A stretch of DNA of 64,000 nt from Cladochytrium replicatum (GCA_025526935.1 JAHLKD010000063.1:124001-188000); one strand, 5' to 3'; counted from the stretch's first letter, positions 1 through 11,939 are shown. The notes: generated by a model from the letters alone, not told the origin. Program-made: numbers and translations.

Positions 1-1060
1 ATCATAGTTTGCCCTTCACTACCATCCACGTCGTATATCTTCCCAGAAGTATTGCGGCATTATGCAAGAACGAGAGGAAATGTTCGCGAAGAGTATTGTT
101 TTCCAACACCTACTGCTGGATTTGAGGCGGCTTTTATTCCGGTACCGGTTCAAGACATATCCTCTGGAAGATTTCTTCGAACATCATCCCATTGAAGATC
201 TCAAGATTGAAGACACATTATTTCATCACGAGGTCAGAAACGCTTCGATCCCTCAGCCTGATCAACATTGACGGAGAGTGGACGCTTTTGGATTATATCG
301 TACAGAACGAGAAACTCGAACGCTTCATTTGTGGTATGTTGGTCAGAAATCGCACGCCAAAGGTGGCCGGACAGCATCACGGTGGTCCGCTCTGGTGGAG
401 ATCGTCCAGGTCATCTGTTCGCGGGAAAGTTCAACGGACTCGTTGGGCCAGTGTTGCATTTTCCCGTGACTCTGGCAACACCTGCAGAGAGATTCGTTTC
501 GGTTGGATTCCGTTGTCTGACGAGGTGAAGAAGAGCCGCATTGCTCATCAGCTCTCTGAGATGAAGAAACATGCGCCGGCTTTTCAAGAGATGAATGGGA
601 AAAGTTGCAAGAGCTTGCGATGGATGTGGATCAATTGAAGCGGATGGATCTTGTTGATCAGTTGGGGGACGAACGAGCGACGGTGTCACCCGTCATTCCA
701 GGACGCGGTAAAGGAGTTGCGAGCACAGGTGGGTCAAGCAGGACGCCGCCTTGTCGCTGTTATTGTGGCCGAATGATTCGTTTAAGCTCAGTTCTTAAAC
801 GGTTGATTTTTTGGTTTAGTAAGCGATATGAAGAACCAGTTGAACCGATGGACAGGGAACAACGCTTGGGCCGACCCAGAGGGCTCCCCACGTTGTGGTT
901 AGCGACAGAACTTGCGTTTAGGTGGTTTGATACGATCTCCATACAGCCACATTTGGTAACCGTTGAACTGGTCGCCAGCCCCACTAATATATTCTCAAAC
1001 AGATCGTGATTCCAAAAACAGATTACTAGGCGAGTCGATATTCGGTTGACCCGAACTGGG
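1..1060. other. No recognised gene; short overlapping open frames
   Basis: Several short frames overlap on the plus strand (62-271, 192-638, 605-1009). None keeps one reading frame for more than about 150 codons and none shows a domain I recognise. Parts look protein-like, for example the acidic stretch encoded near 600-680, and the left edge may hold the 3' end of a gene that starts outside the window. I could not find convincing splice sites to join them, so no gene is called. Confidence 0.4.
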
Positions 1061-1064
1061 CAGA

Positions 1065-3556
1065 CTCGGAACAGGTCATGTGAGCAAGACAAGAACAAAT
1101 ACGGCGGACGAGGAATGGGAAAATTGGGAGAGGATGGCGATGAGCTGCAGCTGGAGAGGGCAGCAAAGAGGGGCATACCTGATTGGAGAGCAACTGGGTC
1201 TTATAAAACATCTATTGCCGAATGCCAATGTATACGAGGGCAGACAGAACAGCAGAGGAGAGTGCATGTTGCCAGAGTCCAGTCACGGAAGGGCTTATAG
1301 CTGGTAGCGAACGACTAAGACCTATCGCTGTTTGAGAGCAAGTTGGCCCCATCGCTGACCCTAGTACAGTCAGCCCGCACCACATGAGGCGATGAACTCC
1401 TAACACGCAATGTAGACGGCAGTGGTTGGCAATTCACGACAATCCGTAATTGGGCAGCGTACGGACTGCATATCGGGCGGTCGATACAATGCGCAACGAT
1501 TTAATTCAATAAGAGACGATTGTCTCGATGACAGAGAAGTGGGCACGACTATTTTTGAACCTAATCGTCGTGGGAATATTCGCACACCAGCCAAGTCCCT
1601 GATTCTCGCACGTATGGCTGGGTGCATGAGAACCATACAAGCTCCTTAACTTGGATTGTATCTCGGTCTCAATTTGGTCACTGACGTTGGACTGGCACTT
1701 GCACCTGTCGTACTTGTATTTTGACATGTGGCTCGCTTATCGGTCATAATGTCAAAGCCTCTTGTCCGCAGATGCTAAATTCAATCGTGAATCATGAATC
1801 ATGCCCTGCTGAAACTCGAGCACTCTAGATCTCCCCATTCGCAAATTGGAACGATTCGTGTTCTCCACCCTAGGTCAAGAATTCTAAAGACCCGTTGATT
1901 TTATTCGTGTCAGTGGAGTTGCTCCAACAACCTTGATTACATGCATGTGTGTCTCATAGAAGACTGCATGGCTTAAAGGATAAAATGATCTCCCGATGAG
2001 AATCTTTATAAACATCGACGATTAGGAAACCACAAAAACAACTTGATGGGTTAATCATGGCTGGTAAAGCACCGTGAACCATCCGCAAATGTGATTGAAG
2101 AATGTGGGTCAACTTTAACTCCAGCTAGGTATTTACATGGATCTTCACATATACCAGATAAGCTCCTGTTCTCCCTCCTCTTCCTCCACTCCTTCCTCAA
2201 ATAGGGTGTCTATCCAAAATGAGCCCATCGTAAGAGTTCTTATCCGCCCCCTGCGCAATCAAATAACGCATAGTCTTTTCTTGATGTGTATCAGCCGCCA
2301 TTCGTAGTCCTTCATCAAGCAACGATTGATCGAAAAACTCCCGGTACGATGAGAGCAAAAAGTCCACAATGGCTGTACGGCCATTCAAGCAAGCATCCAA
2401 AAAACAATCGCACTTGTTGTAGTCAACTCCTCGTCGATCCATGCTGGTGAAAAACTTGAAAAATCCACTTTGTGCGGCATACTTCATTGCAACGTGAGAA
2501 TACGGTCTTATATCAGTCCCACAATGGATGAAGTAGCTGACGATTTCAAAGTGACTGTACTCGCAAGCCCATCGAAAAGCATCATCTCGATTGTGATGGA
2601 AATCAAGATTTTTCTCTTCGACCAAGTACCGCACGATTTTGATAGCGCCGTTTTTCGAAGCCAGGTTGAGATCACAGAGAAGTTCGTTCGCACTGCGACT
2701 ATTCTTCTCCAACATTTTCTTATAGGATTTGAGCGAGTCCAGCTTTATCGCAGTGTCGATATCTTTAATTTCACGGCGAGCTGGCTTCGGGAATATGAGC
2801 GGAACTTGTTCCTCGGCTCCATCCGGATCATCAGAGCCTCCATCCACTTCCTCGTCCGAGTCACTAACACGTCCTCCGAGATTTGCAGAACGGGATGAGT
2901 TGGACAGCAGGTACTTCTTCGCACGATAATTTCCATGCAACTCCGAAATTTTCACCAGATATCCAAGAATATCACCCTGATAGAAATAGTAACGATATTT
3001 TTCGTAGACTTTCCAATTGTCCTCTGTCGCACCGAGCTCTTCCCAACAATCGCGGAAATCTCTCTTCAGGATCCCAGGATTTATCTTCAGCAACTCCTTC
3101 ACGATTTCGGCAGATGTGCCAATCACACTGAACCGTAACGCCATGAAGTACGTTTCGAAAGAACTGTCCTCGTATATGATCTTCGTTATGATCGATTTCC
3201 AGTCGCATTTACCCGCAATCGCCAACGCCACCGACCAGTTCAGCTCCGGTGGACACTCCAAATGCATTCGCTCGTTATCTTCCGTGATCGAGAGCGTGCT
3301 TTTCAAAGTTTCGATTGGTACCGAGTGGAATTCATCTTTTAGCGTTAGAAGAACTGGTTTCAATGCACCTATCGGCTCTTCGTCTTGATCGTATGCGATA
3401 TAGAAGATCTCGTAAAGCTGTGCGAGCGAATCAAAGACGAGGAGACGATTGACCGTGGAATAGAGGCGTTTACATGATCGCTTCAATTCGTACGCTTCTT
3501 GGATTGTGGGTATATGACTTGCGATGGAAGAGATGACTCCGTTTGGAAGGTCGGCC
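1065..3556 (+). repeat. Segmental duplication, copy A (carries the intact F-box-like/ankyrin gene)
   Basis: This block matches 28432-30720 in the same orientation. Both copies share the unit around 1065-1400 (rich in AGCTGCAGCTGGA and GTCCAGTCAC motifs), the stretch before the gene's 3' end (1960-2200) and the gene itself. Copy A keeps the reading frame of the gene it carries, while copy B does not. Similarity stops at about 3556, just upstream of the gene's start codon, so the two copies do not share a promoter. Confidence 0.85.
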
Positions 3557-3573
3557 AAACTCTTTCCGGTCAT
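2197..3573 (-). CDS. F-box-like protein with ankyrin-type repeats
   Basis: This is a single-exon ORF of 458 residues from the ATG at 3573; the open frame runs on to 3606 but without an ATG. Residues about 5-45 have the F-box-like pattern LADLPNGVISSIASHI followed by YELKRSCKRLY. The middle is helical and ends in an acidic linker (SDSDEEVDGG). Residues about 290-440 are ankyrin-like: LNLASKNGAIKIVRYLVEE, then WACEYSHFEIVSYFI, then MKYAAQSGFFKFF. F-box/ankyrin proteins usually act as adaptors that bring targets to SCF ubiquitin ligases; that role is inferred here. A paralogue with the same layout lies at 13768-15219 and a decayed copy at 29590-30735. Start choice is supported by alignment of MTGKSLADLP with MSNQKLLLTNLP of the paralogue. 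Confidence 0.75.
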   Translation of the reverse strand: MTGKSLADLPNGVISSIASHIPTIQEAYELKRSCKRLYSTVNRLLVFDSLAQLYEIFYIAYDQDEEPIGALKPVLLTLKDEFHSVPIETLKSTLSITEDNERMHLECPPELNWSVALAIAGKCDWKSIITKIIYEDSSFETYFMALRFSVIGTSAEIVKELLKINPGILKRDFRDCWEELGATEDNWKVYEKYRYYFYQGDILGYLVKISELHGNYRAKKYLLSNSSRSANLGGRVSDSDEEVDGGSDDPDGAEEQVPLIFPKPARREIKDIDTAIKLDSLKSYKKMLEKNSRSANELLCDLNLASKNGAIKIVRYLVEEKNLDFHHNRDDAFRWACEYSHFEIVSYFIHCGTDIRPYSHVAMKYAAQSGFFKFFTSMDRRGVDYNKCDCFLDACLNGRTAIVDFLLSSYREFFDQSLLDEGLRMAADTHQEKTMRYLIAQGADKNSYDGLILDRHPI

Positions 3574-3924
3574 TGCATTCAACTGTTCGTGTGGTTGCTC
3601 AGCCACTTATTTGAGGAGTATCGCCAACCCCTTCGGAGAGTGCTTGGGAACAACGGACTCGTATTGCAGTCTGTTACAATTCGCAGTTATGCAAACTGAA
3701 TTACGCCAGAACAATAGCAGTATGATCATTGGAAGATCATCTTTCAAGAACTGGCATAAAGGAAAAGCGTGATGTTGCTTCAAAATGGCAGGGAAATGGA
3801 AGTAAGAGAGAACCGCGAGGCCTCCAAGATGCTGCTGTTCAGACCGACAGCGATTTCGGTCTGGAAGCCGTCTCCATGGATGTCGAATCGGCTGCACCAG
3901 AGCAGGGCTTTGGTGCTCAAGAGG

Positions 3925-4100
3925 ATGCGGTCATCCAGGAAGTTTCCGAGTATGCTTGCGGTAAATTCTTCTTCGGGGGATCAGGGGAGGCTCACGGACG
4001 CGAAGCAAACTGTCTCCATATGTTATATATGTTATAGTGCAGATGATCTTCTGGCAGCGACTGGCCGATCAATTCAAACGTAATTCTGTTCACTAGTGGG
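3925..4100 (+). repeat. Inverted repeat, copy A (matches 26385-26590 reversed)
   Basis: The stretch from GAGTATGCTTGCGG through GATCAATTCAAACGTAATTCTG reappears as its reverse complement at 26385-26590. Copy A lacks about 70 bp that copy B has in the middle, after CATATGTTA. Neither copy has a long open frame, so both look like relics of the same unrecognised sequence. The rest of the gap between 3574 and 4444 shows no gene. Confidence 0.75.
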
Positions 4101-4444
4101 AAATCTTTGCGGAGATAGTGACATTTCAAGGTGTGTAACTCAAACTAACGAAAAGCAGGCCATCTACCCTTTGTCTGAGGTCCAAACATCAATAATTCTG
4201 GACGGGGCGAGTTGAGCGGACTGGAGTGTTGATTCGGACGAGTATCCAGTTAAAAGAGACAATAAAGCGAGAGGGAACGATGAATTGAGCGAACAGGGCG
4301 ACACCTCCATTCTCGACATTCATCTCGTGCTCGCATCGACTCGTCCGCGTGTCTACGTTCGTTTATGTTTCTAGGTGCACATAGTGATTGACTGCTACAT
4401 CCAAGAAATACTAGAAAAGTAGAATATTTTTTCTCGAATTATTA

Positions 4445-4454
4445 TTTTATAAAA
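4445..4454 (+). promoter_or_regulatory. Probable TATA box of the TIR-TPR gene
   Basis: TTTTATAAAA lies 35 bp upstream of the ATG at 4489 in an AT-rich stretch. If it is the TATA element, the 5' leader would be very short, so transcription may also start upstream. Confidence 0.35.
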
Positions 4455-4488
4455 TCACTCCAAAAGCCACTGACTGACAAATTCCAAA

Positions 4489-6688
4489 ATGATTCTTACG
4501 CCGGTCTCGACTCCTCGCTCGACTCCGCGCTCGACTCCTCGGTCAACGCCAGAGCCTGGTGCATCCGGCGTGAAACGCTCCAAAACAAGTGTGCTCACCA
4601 CCGAAGGTGTCAGACTGGCGTACCTCAACGAGTTTGTCAAATCATGTGGTGGGAGGTTCAAGTTGCGCAGAATGACTACCGCTCAGGTCTGCGAAAAGTA
4701 CATCAAGCCTGCAACTCGAACAAATCGATTCTCATACGTACGAGCACTCAAGACAGACAAATCGAAAGCACACTATGTTGGACATGCGAATTGGTTTATC
4801 AGCCATTCTTGGGATATGCTGTTCCTGGACGTTGTAGACGCTATTACACACTATTTCCAGGCTGGAGGAGTTCTAAAGGAGCGCTCGGGAACTCCTATTC
4901 CAAATGGTATACAATCTATATCGACTAACTTTCGAATCATTTCATGATCTTCAATTGACAGGAATTCCCGCTAAAACAAACGACATCATCATCTGGTTCG
5001 ACCTATTCAGCTATTCGCAACACGACACCCCCATGAAACCTCCAGAATGGTACTCCGATACCTTCCCCTCCATCATTTCAAAGATCGGAAAAGTTCTGAT
5101 GGTCGCAACGCCTTGGGACGACCCAAAACCACTCACCCGCACCTGGTGTCTCTTCGAGCTCTACGCATGCGTCAACAGCAACTCGACATTCGAAGTCGCC
5201 CTCCCTCCACGCGAGATTCAAAAATTTCTTGACGAAGTCGACTATGACACCTTTTCCGGAATGCTGGGCCGAGTCAAAACAGAAAAGAGCGATGCCAGCG
5301 TTCCAGCAGATAGAGAACAGATACTTCAAATCATCAGAACGAAAATCGGATGTGCGTCGATGGATCGTGTGGTGTTTGATGCGTTCAGTGATTGGATCTT
5401 CCGGTCTGTCGGTGCGTGGGTAGAGTCGTCCGACGACGATGACCGCGGACACCGACTGATTACACTCGCATCGCTGTATCTGAGCAAAGGCGACGTCCGC
5501 GAAGCCGAGCGACACTTCTATGACTGCATCAACCTTGACCGCTGGCGAACCGGCACCAACGACCGCGCCATCCGCGACGCACTCCACGAGCTCGCTCTAA
5601 TCCACCAGTCCCGTGGCGAGCGCGTTGAGGAAGTCAAGCTCCTCAAAGACCTTCTCGAGCGCGAGAAGCGCGGACTCGGCACGAACCACCAGAGCACCCT
5701 CTCCACGACGCAGCGACTCGCCGAAGCACAGCGCTCGACAGGCGACTACGACTCCGCAGCGAAACATTTCAAAGACCTTCTGGACCGCAACACACGCATC
5801 CTGGGTCCCGACAATCCCATCCGACTTGCGACGCTCTACGGTCTTGCCGACGTGACCTTCCAACAGGGCCACCACGAGGCTAGCTTGAAACTCTTCAAAG
5901 AATGCGTGGAGCGCGAAAGTAGGACCCTCGGGCCCGACCACCCCAACTCCCTCTCGACGCTCCAGAATCTCTGCACGGTCCTGCGCACCCTCGGCCGCTA
6001 CGACGAGTCCGAGCGGCTCCTCTCCGAATGCCTCCAAGAAACCGTGCGGCAATTCGGCGCGAACGATCCACGCACCCTCGCTGTCCTCCACAGTCTCGGG
6101 AACCTGTACCACTCCACTGGGTACAAAGCCGATGCCGAACGGCTTTTGACCGACTGTCTCGACCGACGAACCAAAGTTCTGGGCGCAGACAACACCGACC
6201 GGCTCGCGACGATGTACAGTCTTGCGCAGATGTACTTCTCACAGGGGCGCGCAGAGGAAGCAAAGGGATTGTTTGTTGAGTGTTGGGAACGAGAGTCAAA
6301 GATTCTCGGTGGGGATCATCCGCGCGTGCTGGCGACCATGCATAACCTGTGCGGTGTGTACGACTTGCTAGGGGACTACGAGCTTGCCGAAACTACTTTG
6401 GTTAATTGTTTGGAGAAGCGGTCGAGGATGTTAGGTGCAGATCATCCGAGTTCGCTGACTTCGCAGCATTTGCTCGGAGACGTAATGCTTTCGATGGGGA
6501 AGTTTGAGGAGGCGGAAAAGGTGCTGACAGAGTGTTTGGAGAGGAGGACCGAGGTGCTGGGTGCGGAACATCAGCAGACAATGATGTCAAAACAGTTGCT
6601 AGCGACACTAAAGGAAGCGAATGGGGACGTCAATATTGTTAGAGATAAGAAGAAACAGCGTGTTGATCTCGCTTTTGGAAGGGCATAG
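4489..6688 (+). CDS. TIR-like domain plus kinesin-light-chain-type TPR protein
   Basis: Two exons, 4489-4906 and 4962-6688, joined by a 55-bp GT..AG intron, give 714 residues. The start has a small STPR tandem repeat (residues 7-21). Residues about 95-270 read as a TIR-like fold: WFISHSW (102-108) as first strand, IIIWFDLF as the second, and TRTWCLFEL with Glu205 in the place of the catalytic glutamate of TIR NADases. From about residue 300 there are roughly nine TPR units of 42 residues with the kinesin-light-chain/NphP3 signature (LG..HP..L.T...L). The layout, an enzyme-like N-terminus on a repeat sensor, is that of a TIR-TPR signalling protein rather than a kinesin subunit. NAD cleavage is inferred, not shown. 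It sits next to an NLR pseudogene that also carries a TIR domain. Confidence 0.8.
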
Positions 6689-6841
6689 ACGTCGGTTTTA
6701 TATCTTGTTTCACTTGCTCAATTCATTTGTTTTGTGTTGCATCTTTTTGGGTTTGAACCAGAAAGACTGAGTAAGTTAGCAGAAAAACAGCAAACCACAG
6801 GAGGGTGATATGTGTATCACATGATGTGTATTTATTGATTT

Positions 6842-9800
6842 CTACTTTAAAAAACAGAATATCTTGGCATAGTTTACTGTACACACTCCATACACAGAAC
6901 CAGATATTTCTCCCGTCATCTCAGCCGATAACCAAAACTTGTGATGACACATAGTTGCCCATCCATCATTGTCGAATTTGAGCACTACATTGTTGCTCTC
7001 AATTCCATCATCCTCATCTGCTGAACTGTGTTCATAAAGCTGCCGTCCTGTAAGTACCGACCATAACTTCACTATATCTTCGACTGATCGAGAAATAATC
7101 TTTGTGCCATCATGTGACCATGCTACTGAAAGAACATAACTGCTGTGACGAAGCTTCCTCAGCTGCTCTCCTGTTGTCGTAGACCAGACCCTCACTGTAC
7201 TGTCGAATGATCCTGATACAATCTTTGTTCCATCATGTGACCATGTTACTGACCTGACCCTATCACTGTGCCCCTCAAGCCTCATCAGCTGCTCTCCTGT
7301 TGTCGCTGACAATACCCTCACTGTTCTGTTGCTTGATCCTGATACAATCTTTGTTCCATCATGTGAACATGCTACTGACCAGACATAATCACTGTCTCCC
7401 TCAAGCTTCATCAGCTGCTCTCCTGTTCTCGCTGACCACACCCTCACTGTCCTGTCTCCTGATTGGGACACAATCTTTGTGCCATCGTGACCATGCTACT
7501 GAACAAACATACCGCAATCATAGTATCATCGGGAGAGTACACCACAGAATGACACCTGTTTGAAAATTGATGTGTCCAGAGTTGTGGACTCCAAGATAGT
7601 TCTCTGCCAATAGTGAATTTGACTGCAGAAAATCTTCCATTAAGAATATCTTTGTATGTGTTCCATAGCTCTGTTTGTGTTGGACAGAATGCTAACCCTG
7701 TGCTGTAAAGCTGAAGAGGACACTTTGAGATTGGAAAGACATTGTACTGTAGAACTCTTGCGAGATCCACACAAATATTTTCAATAAAGTTTGCTCCTGT
7801 TGCTCTTGGGATACTTAAAAATCTTCCATCTGCTCCTGGTCCAGAGAAGGCACTGGGATTCTCTGGCAGCTCATTTGCCTTTGACATTGCTGAAGAAAGT
7901 TTCTCAAGTTGCCCAATGGCGGTCTGAATAGCCTGATTGATAATCATAACCTCTGCCCAAGACAGAAGATGGGTTTTGCAAAAGCTGTATATTTTACTTA
8001 ATCCTTCTGATGAAATGTCAGGAACACAAAGAAAATGCTCAATCCAATAGCAACAGCAATACAGGAGATTTTTGGGAATCTTTTCCAGTGCAGAAGGAGG
8101 TATTTTCTCATAGATTGTTGTGGAGCTCAAAGTCGCCAATATTTGGAAATAGTCCTGACATCATGACATCCAAGCATCTCTCAAAAATTACTGTTTCATA
8201 GATTGATAAATCAATCGAAAATCTAAAATCGCTGCAACGAGTAGGATTGGTCAAGAAATCACTGACACTCTTGTGCATAAACTTGATTGCCCCACTTGAC
8301 ATAATCTCAATCAAAAACCTATAACGCAGCAGCTCAGCTGATACAAGTGTATCTTCCATATAGGCAACTCTGACAGAGTACTCAGAGCAACAGGTACTCT
8401 GACAACACAGAGCATTCCAAACACCCTTCTGAAATTCTGGGCAGACCCACCAGTATTGTGGAGAGCATTTTCCAAGAGTTTGTGATACATTGAGTCAACT
8501 CCACGACCCTGTGCGGATATAATAGACATGGCTTCAGTTTCACTTTTGGGAGATTTGGAGCTGATAAGATCACAGGCAAGTCGCATCCACACAAACACTC
8601 CACCAGCTGCTGCACTGAGGCGATCAACTGCATCATGTAGCAATTTGTTGTTGGTTCCAAGGTATATTTTGAGCTGCTCCTTAGCGTAGATTTTTATGTC
8701 CTGTAAATTGTCTTCATCAGTTGCGTGGAGTTCAGTACAATGGATTCCATATAGCATTGAGAAAATATCAGGCTCTGGTCGACCTGTGACAATGACCTTT
8801 ACATTCTGTGGTGTCTTCTTCGCTGAGTTTGAAAGAGCTGACAAAAATCTGTGTCTGTACTTCCCGCCAATTTCACCACATTCATCAAGGGCATCAAGAA
8901 TGATCACAATCTTCTCGGTAGGTCCATCTTGACCACCATATAGTTGAAGTGGCTGTAGCACAAGTTTATCAAACTTGGTCATCACATCCATGTCTAACAA
9001 GGGGATTTTGGATTTGAGATCCTTGTCATGGAGTTCTTTGAGGTATGTCTGAATTCCAGTGTCAACCTGACTCAGCTGATGGGCGATTGTTTGAATAACA
9101 AGATGAGGGTCATTTTTGACAGTGTCATTGAACTTGCAGAAAAATTGAGCCCCAAGGAATGTGTCGATTGGTGGGTGAATATCTAAAGCTTCTTCAGCAT
9201 GCCTTGGGAGTCTTCGCCTCAAGTATGCACCAACAAACCATGCCATGATAGATTTCCCAACCCCAGCTCCACCACGAAGCCACATAACTTGGCTAGCATT
9301 AGGATCTGTAATCCAGTCATTGATGCGCTCCAAAAACCAGTGGTGTGTTCCAGCAACATAAGATTCAGCATATGCATCCAAGTCTGGCCCCAAATCAACT
9401 GACTTGAGCCAATCTTTGAGAACATCAGGTTCACTGGGCTGCTTAACCACAGTCATGTTGAGTTGATTCAATGGCGCTGAGCTGTCACTAATTGCAGGAA
9501 GTGATTTCTTGATTTGGACTTTCAAACTTCTCATCCTCTCAGCCCATTCAGCATGACTTGGCTCCAAATCACAAAAATCGACAAAGAACAAGCCTGCTGT
9601 CATCAGGCCAACTTCATTCATTTCAGCAAGTCTGGTCTATAGTTGTGCTTGCTGAAGCCTTCCAGAGTAAGGTTGGCACCACTGTTTGCGAAGTACACAA
9701 GCAAATTTGATCTCAGCGAGGCAGTTATCGGATTTCTGGTTCATAATGAAAAAATGTCAAACCAATGAGCAGAATGCGAATCAGTCTTACCGAGTACTTT

Positions 9801-10484
9801 AACGTCAAGCATGGAGAAAAGAGTTTGCTGTTCTTGACGCCTTCGGCCATGCGCTTGTAAATATCACCGTGCATCTGGTCCGTATCCATCCACACTTTGA
9901 AACCATCCGCAACGAGTTCATCGACTCTGGCTTTACTGTCCCACCTGTTGTTCAACATAAAATGAGTTACAGAAAAAAAATGAAATCGATAAGAATACAT
10001 ACTGGTACGAAAGCATCAGATCAAAGTTTGTCCGGATGGAAACTGTGACGTCGCAGATTGGGTCACGATTGCCTCTCCAGTCTTCGCACTGACAATGAGG
10101 CTGCCGGGATTGGTTTGCGGCGGGGTAATTGGCGTGAAATTTGACACCTGGACAAGCTCAACGACAATGCTGGGAGACTTCGCCGGAGATCCAAAAAAAC
10201 GGCCCTCCACCAGCGCTGTGACATCGTCATCAAACTTGAGGCGCCTCCGGTCTCCCTCCAGAACCGCGATCATCACGAAATCGGCATCGCCGATTTCACA
10301 TTCACTTTTCACCTGGCCCATTGAAAAGATGCTGAGTTGTACTATTGAATATTGGTGGGTCGCTCACCTCTTTCTCCAGGGTTACGATGGACTTGTCCTC
10401 GTAGATGGTCAAGATGATCTCCTTTCCAGCGTGTTCGACGCAGATGTTGAAGAATTCGTTCTTCTGAGATTGAGCACTTCCCAT
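6842..10484 (-). pseudogene. Broken TIR-NACHT-WD40 NLR gene
   Basis: The same four-exon plan as the intact copies is visible: exon 1 at 10484-10368 (MGSAQS start), exon 2 at 10312-10003, exon 3 at about 9949-9789, then one long exon. Introns keep GT..AG borders. Walker A (GGAGVGKS) and Walker B (IVIILDALDECG) are intact. The reading frame is broken at least six times: near the end of exon 2, twice at the start of exon 4 (about 9625-9690), at about 8356 (one base missing), at about 8137 (one extra T) and at about 7490, where several WD40 units have also been deleted relative to the 21-kb copy. About four WD40 units and the C-terminal cap (FWLSAEM) remain. From about 8610 to 7510 it is almost identical to 23040-24135, so decay is recent or a conversion event refreshed this part. 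Sequencing error at some sites cannot be excluded. Confidence 0.85.
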
Positions 10485-11939
10485 CGTTCGTTTGGTGGCA
10501 CTTTTTGTGTGGCGTTAGGAAATGATATGCCGCAAGCAGATTTACAAACAACCAGGGTATTTTAGTATTTCCCACCTTGATCTGTTTGTTCTATTTTCCA
10601 ATGGATGCTGACGAAGAACCTCCCTCATGCAGTAATAACATTACTTTAAGATGCCTCCGACAGATTCCCGCCATGGTCGCAGATGCCGCTAATCATGCGC
10701 ATCGTGATCGCAAAGAGACTGTTACTGCTGATCTCCTCCCAAAATCTACTTTCCGAGTGTTCACCGTCGTTGTAGGCTCGCCGTTTCAACCTTTCACCAT
10801 GACTTTGTGAAAGACGCTTGTTCGAATTCCAATGGTGTTCTTCGCATTCGTGATCGCTCCCGTGACTGGCGAAAGTGCAAGACCCTGAAACTGTTGGCAC
10901 GGATCTCACAACCTCAAACTAGCCGACTGATTTGGCAACGCATCGGTAATGGCGTCGGATTTCGACACGGCTTCAGGATGTTGACGACAAAGGCAGCTGA
11001 GCGAGATCCAGCACGCCCTTCATAACTTTCAGCAAACTGTTCCTAAATTCGAGCCGTCCCTGGGGCGCCCCATTTCAGTTCCTAATCCGCTTAAGCAAAT
11101 CGTTCAACGCTTCATTGAGAATTTGGCCCGGAAACAAATCAAATAACGCCGTTGCGATTCGGTCAGTTCCTAATCCGCTGAAGCAAATCGTTCACCGCTT
11201 CATTGAGAATTTGGCCCGGAAACAAATCAAATAACGCCGTTGCGATTCGGATCCTGAACCAACGCAACTCGGTCGTATACAGCCGCACTGCGCTTCTTCA
11301 TGGGTGCCTTCGGGTCGAGAGTGACACGGGATCCGACGACTGAATGTGTGTATTGTGGTTGGGAGGTGCTTCCAGAGCTAGTGCCATTTTCGTTGGTCCC
11401 ATTCGCTGCAATGCGATGGTCAATGTTAGTCTGAATTCCCTCGAGCTTGAAACATCAAATACCCGAACATCCTTCAGGAGCAGCTGTTCAAAACCAGGTA
11501 CTCTCCACAATTCGCTCTTCCTCGTTCACCACCATCGAGGATTAAAACGTACACACGAGAGGATCCGGGAGGTTCTTGTAGAAATCAAAGTGTCGGGTGA
11601 GACCCTGGATCATTGGATCGACTTTCAGCAATTCATTTTCCAGATCCTTGCGGAATCGGTTTTGGCGAAACTCCTCAATGCAGCCTCGAGTCCTTAAAGT
11701 TCACGAAATTGAAAAACTGAGTTAATTAACGAACCTAATGAATCGACGAGTTTGGGATTGTGTGTACCAGATTTCGTCTTGAAGTTTTCTGTCAGGTGTT
11801 CCTGCAATTTCAAGTGCGATGAGAACCAACATAAATTGCGAATGCTTCCATTACAGTACCAGTTGTAGAGCAGCAAGCACTCTTGTCAGTTAATTCACTA
11901 ATTAGATTTTTATTCTCTTTTTCTATACAAATTTCACAT
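10485..11939. other. No recognised gene
   Basis: Only short open frames occur (for example 11344-11697 plus and 10646-10909 minus), with no domain I recognise. The stretch contains the tandem duplication at 11076-11251. It may be a decayed gene or element. Confidence 0.4.
11076..11251. repeat. 88-bp tandem duplication
   Basis: Two adjacent 88-bp units, 11076-11163 and 11164-11251, both start CAGTTCCTAATCCGCT and end GTTGCGATTCGG. They differ at only a few positions, so the duplication is recent. No coding role is evident. Confidence 0.9.

Noticed and set aside
4489-6688. Kinesin light chain
   Set aside because: Only the TPR part is similar; the N-terminus has a TIR-like domain and lacks the heptad coiled coil that binds kinesin heavy chain.
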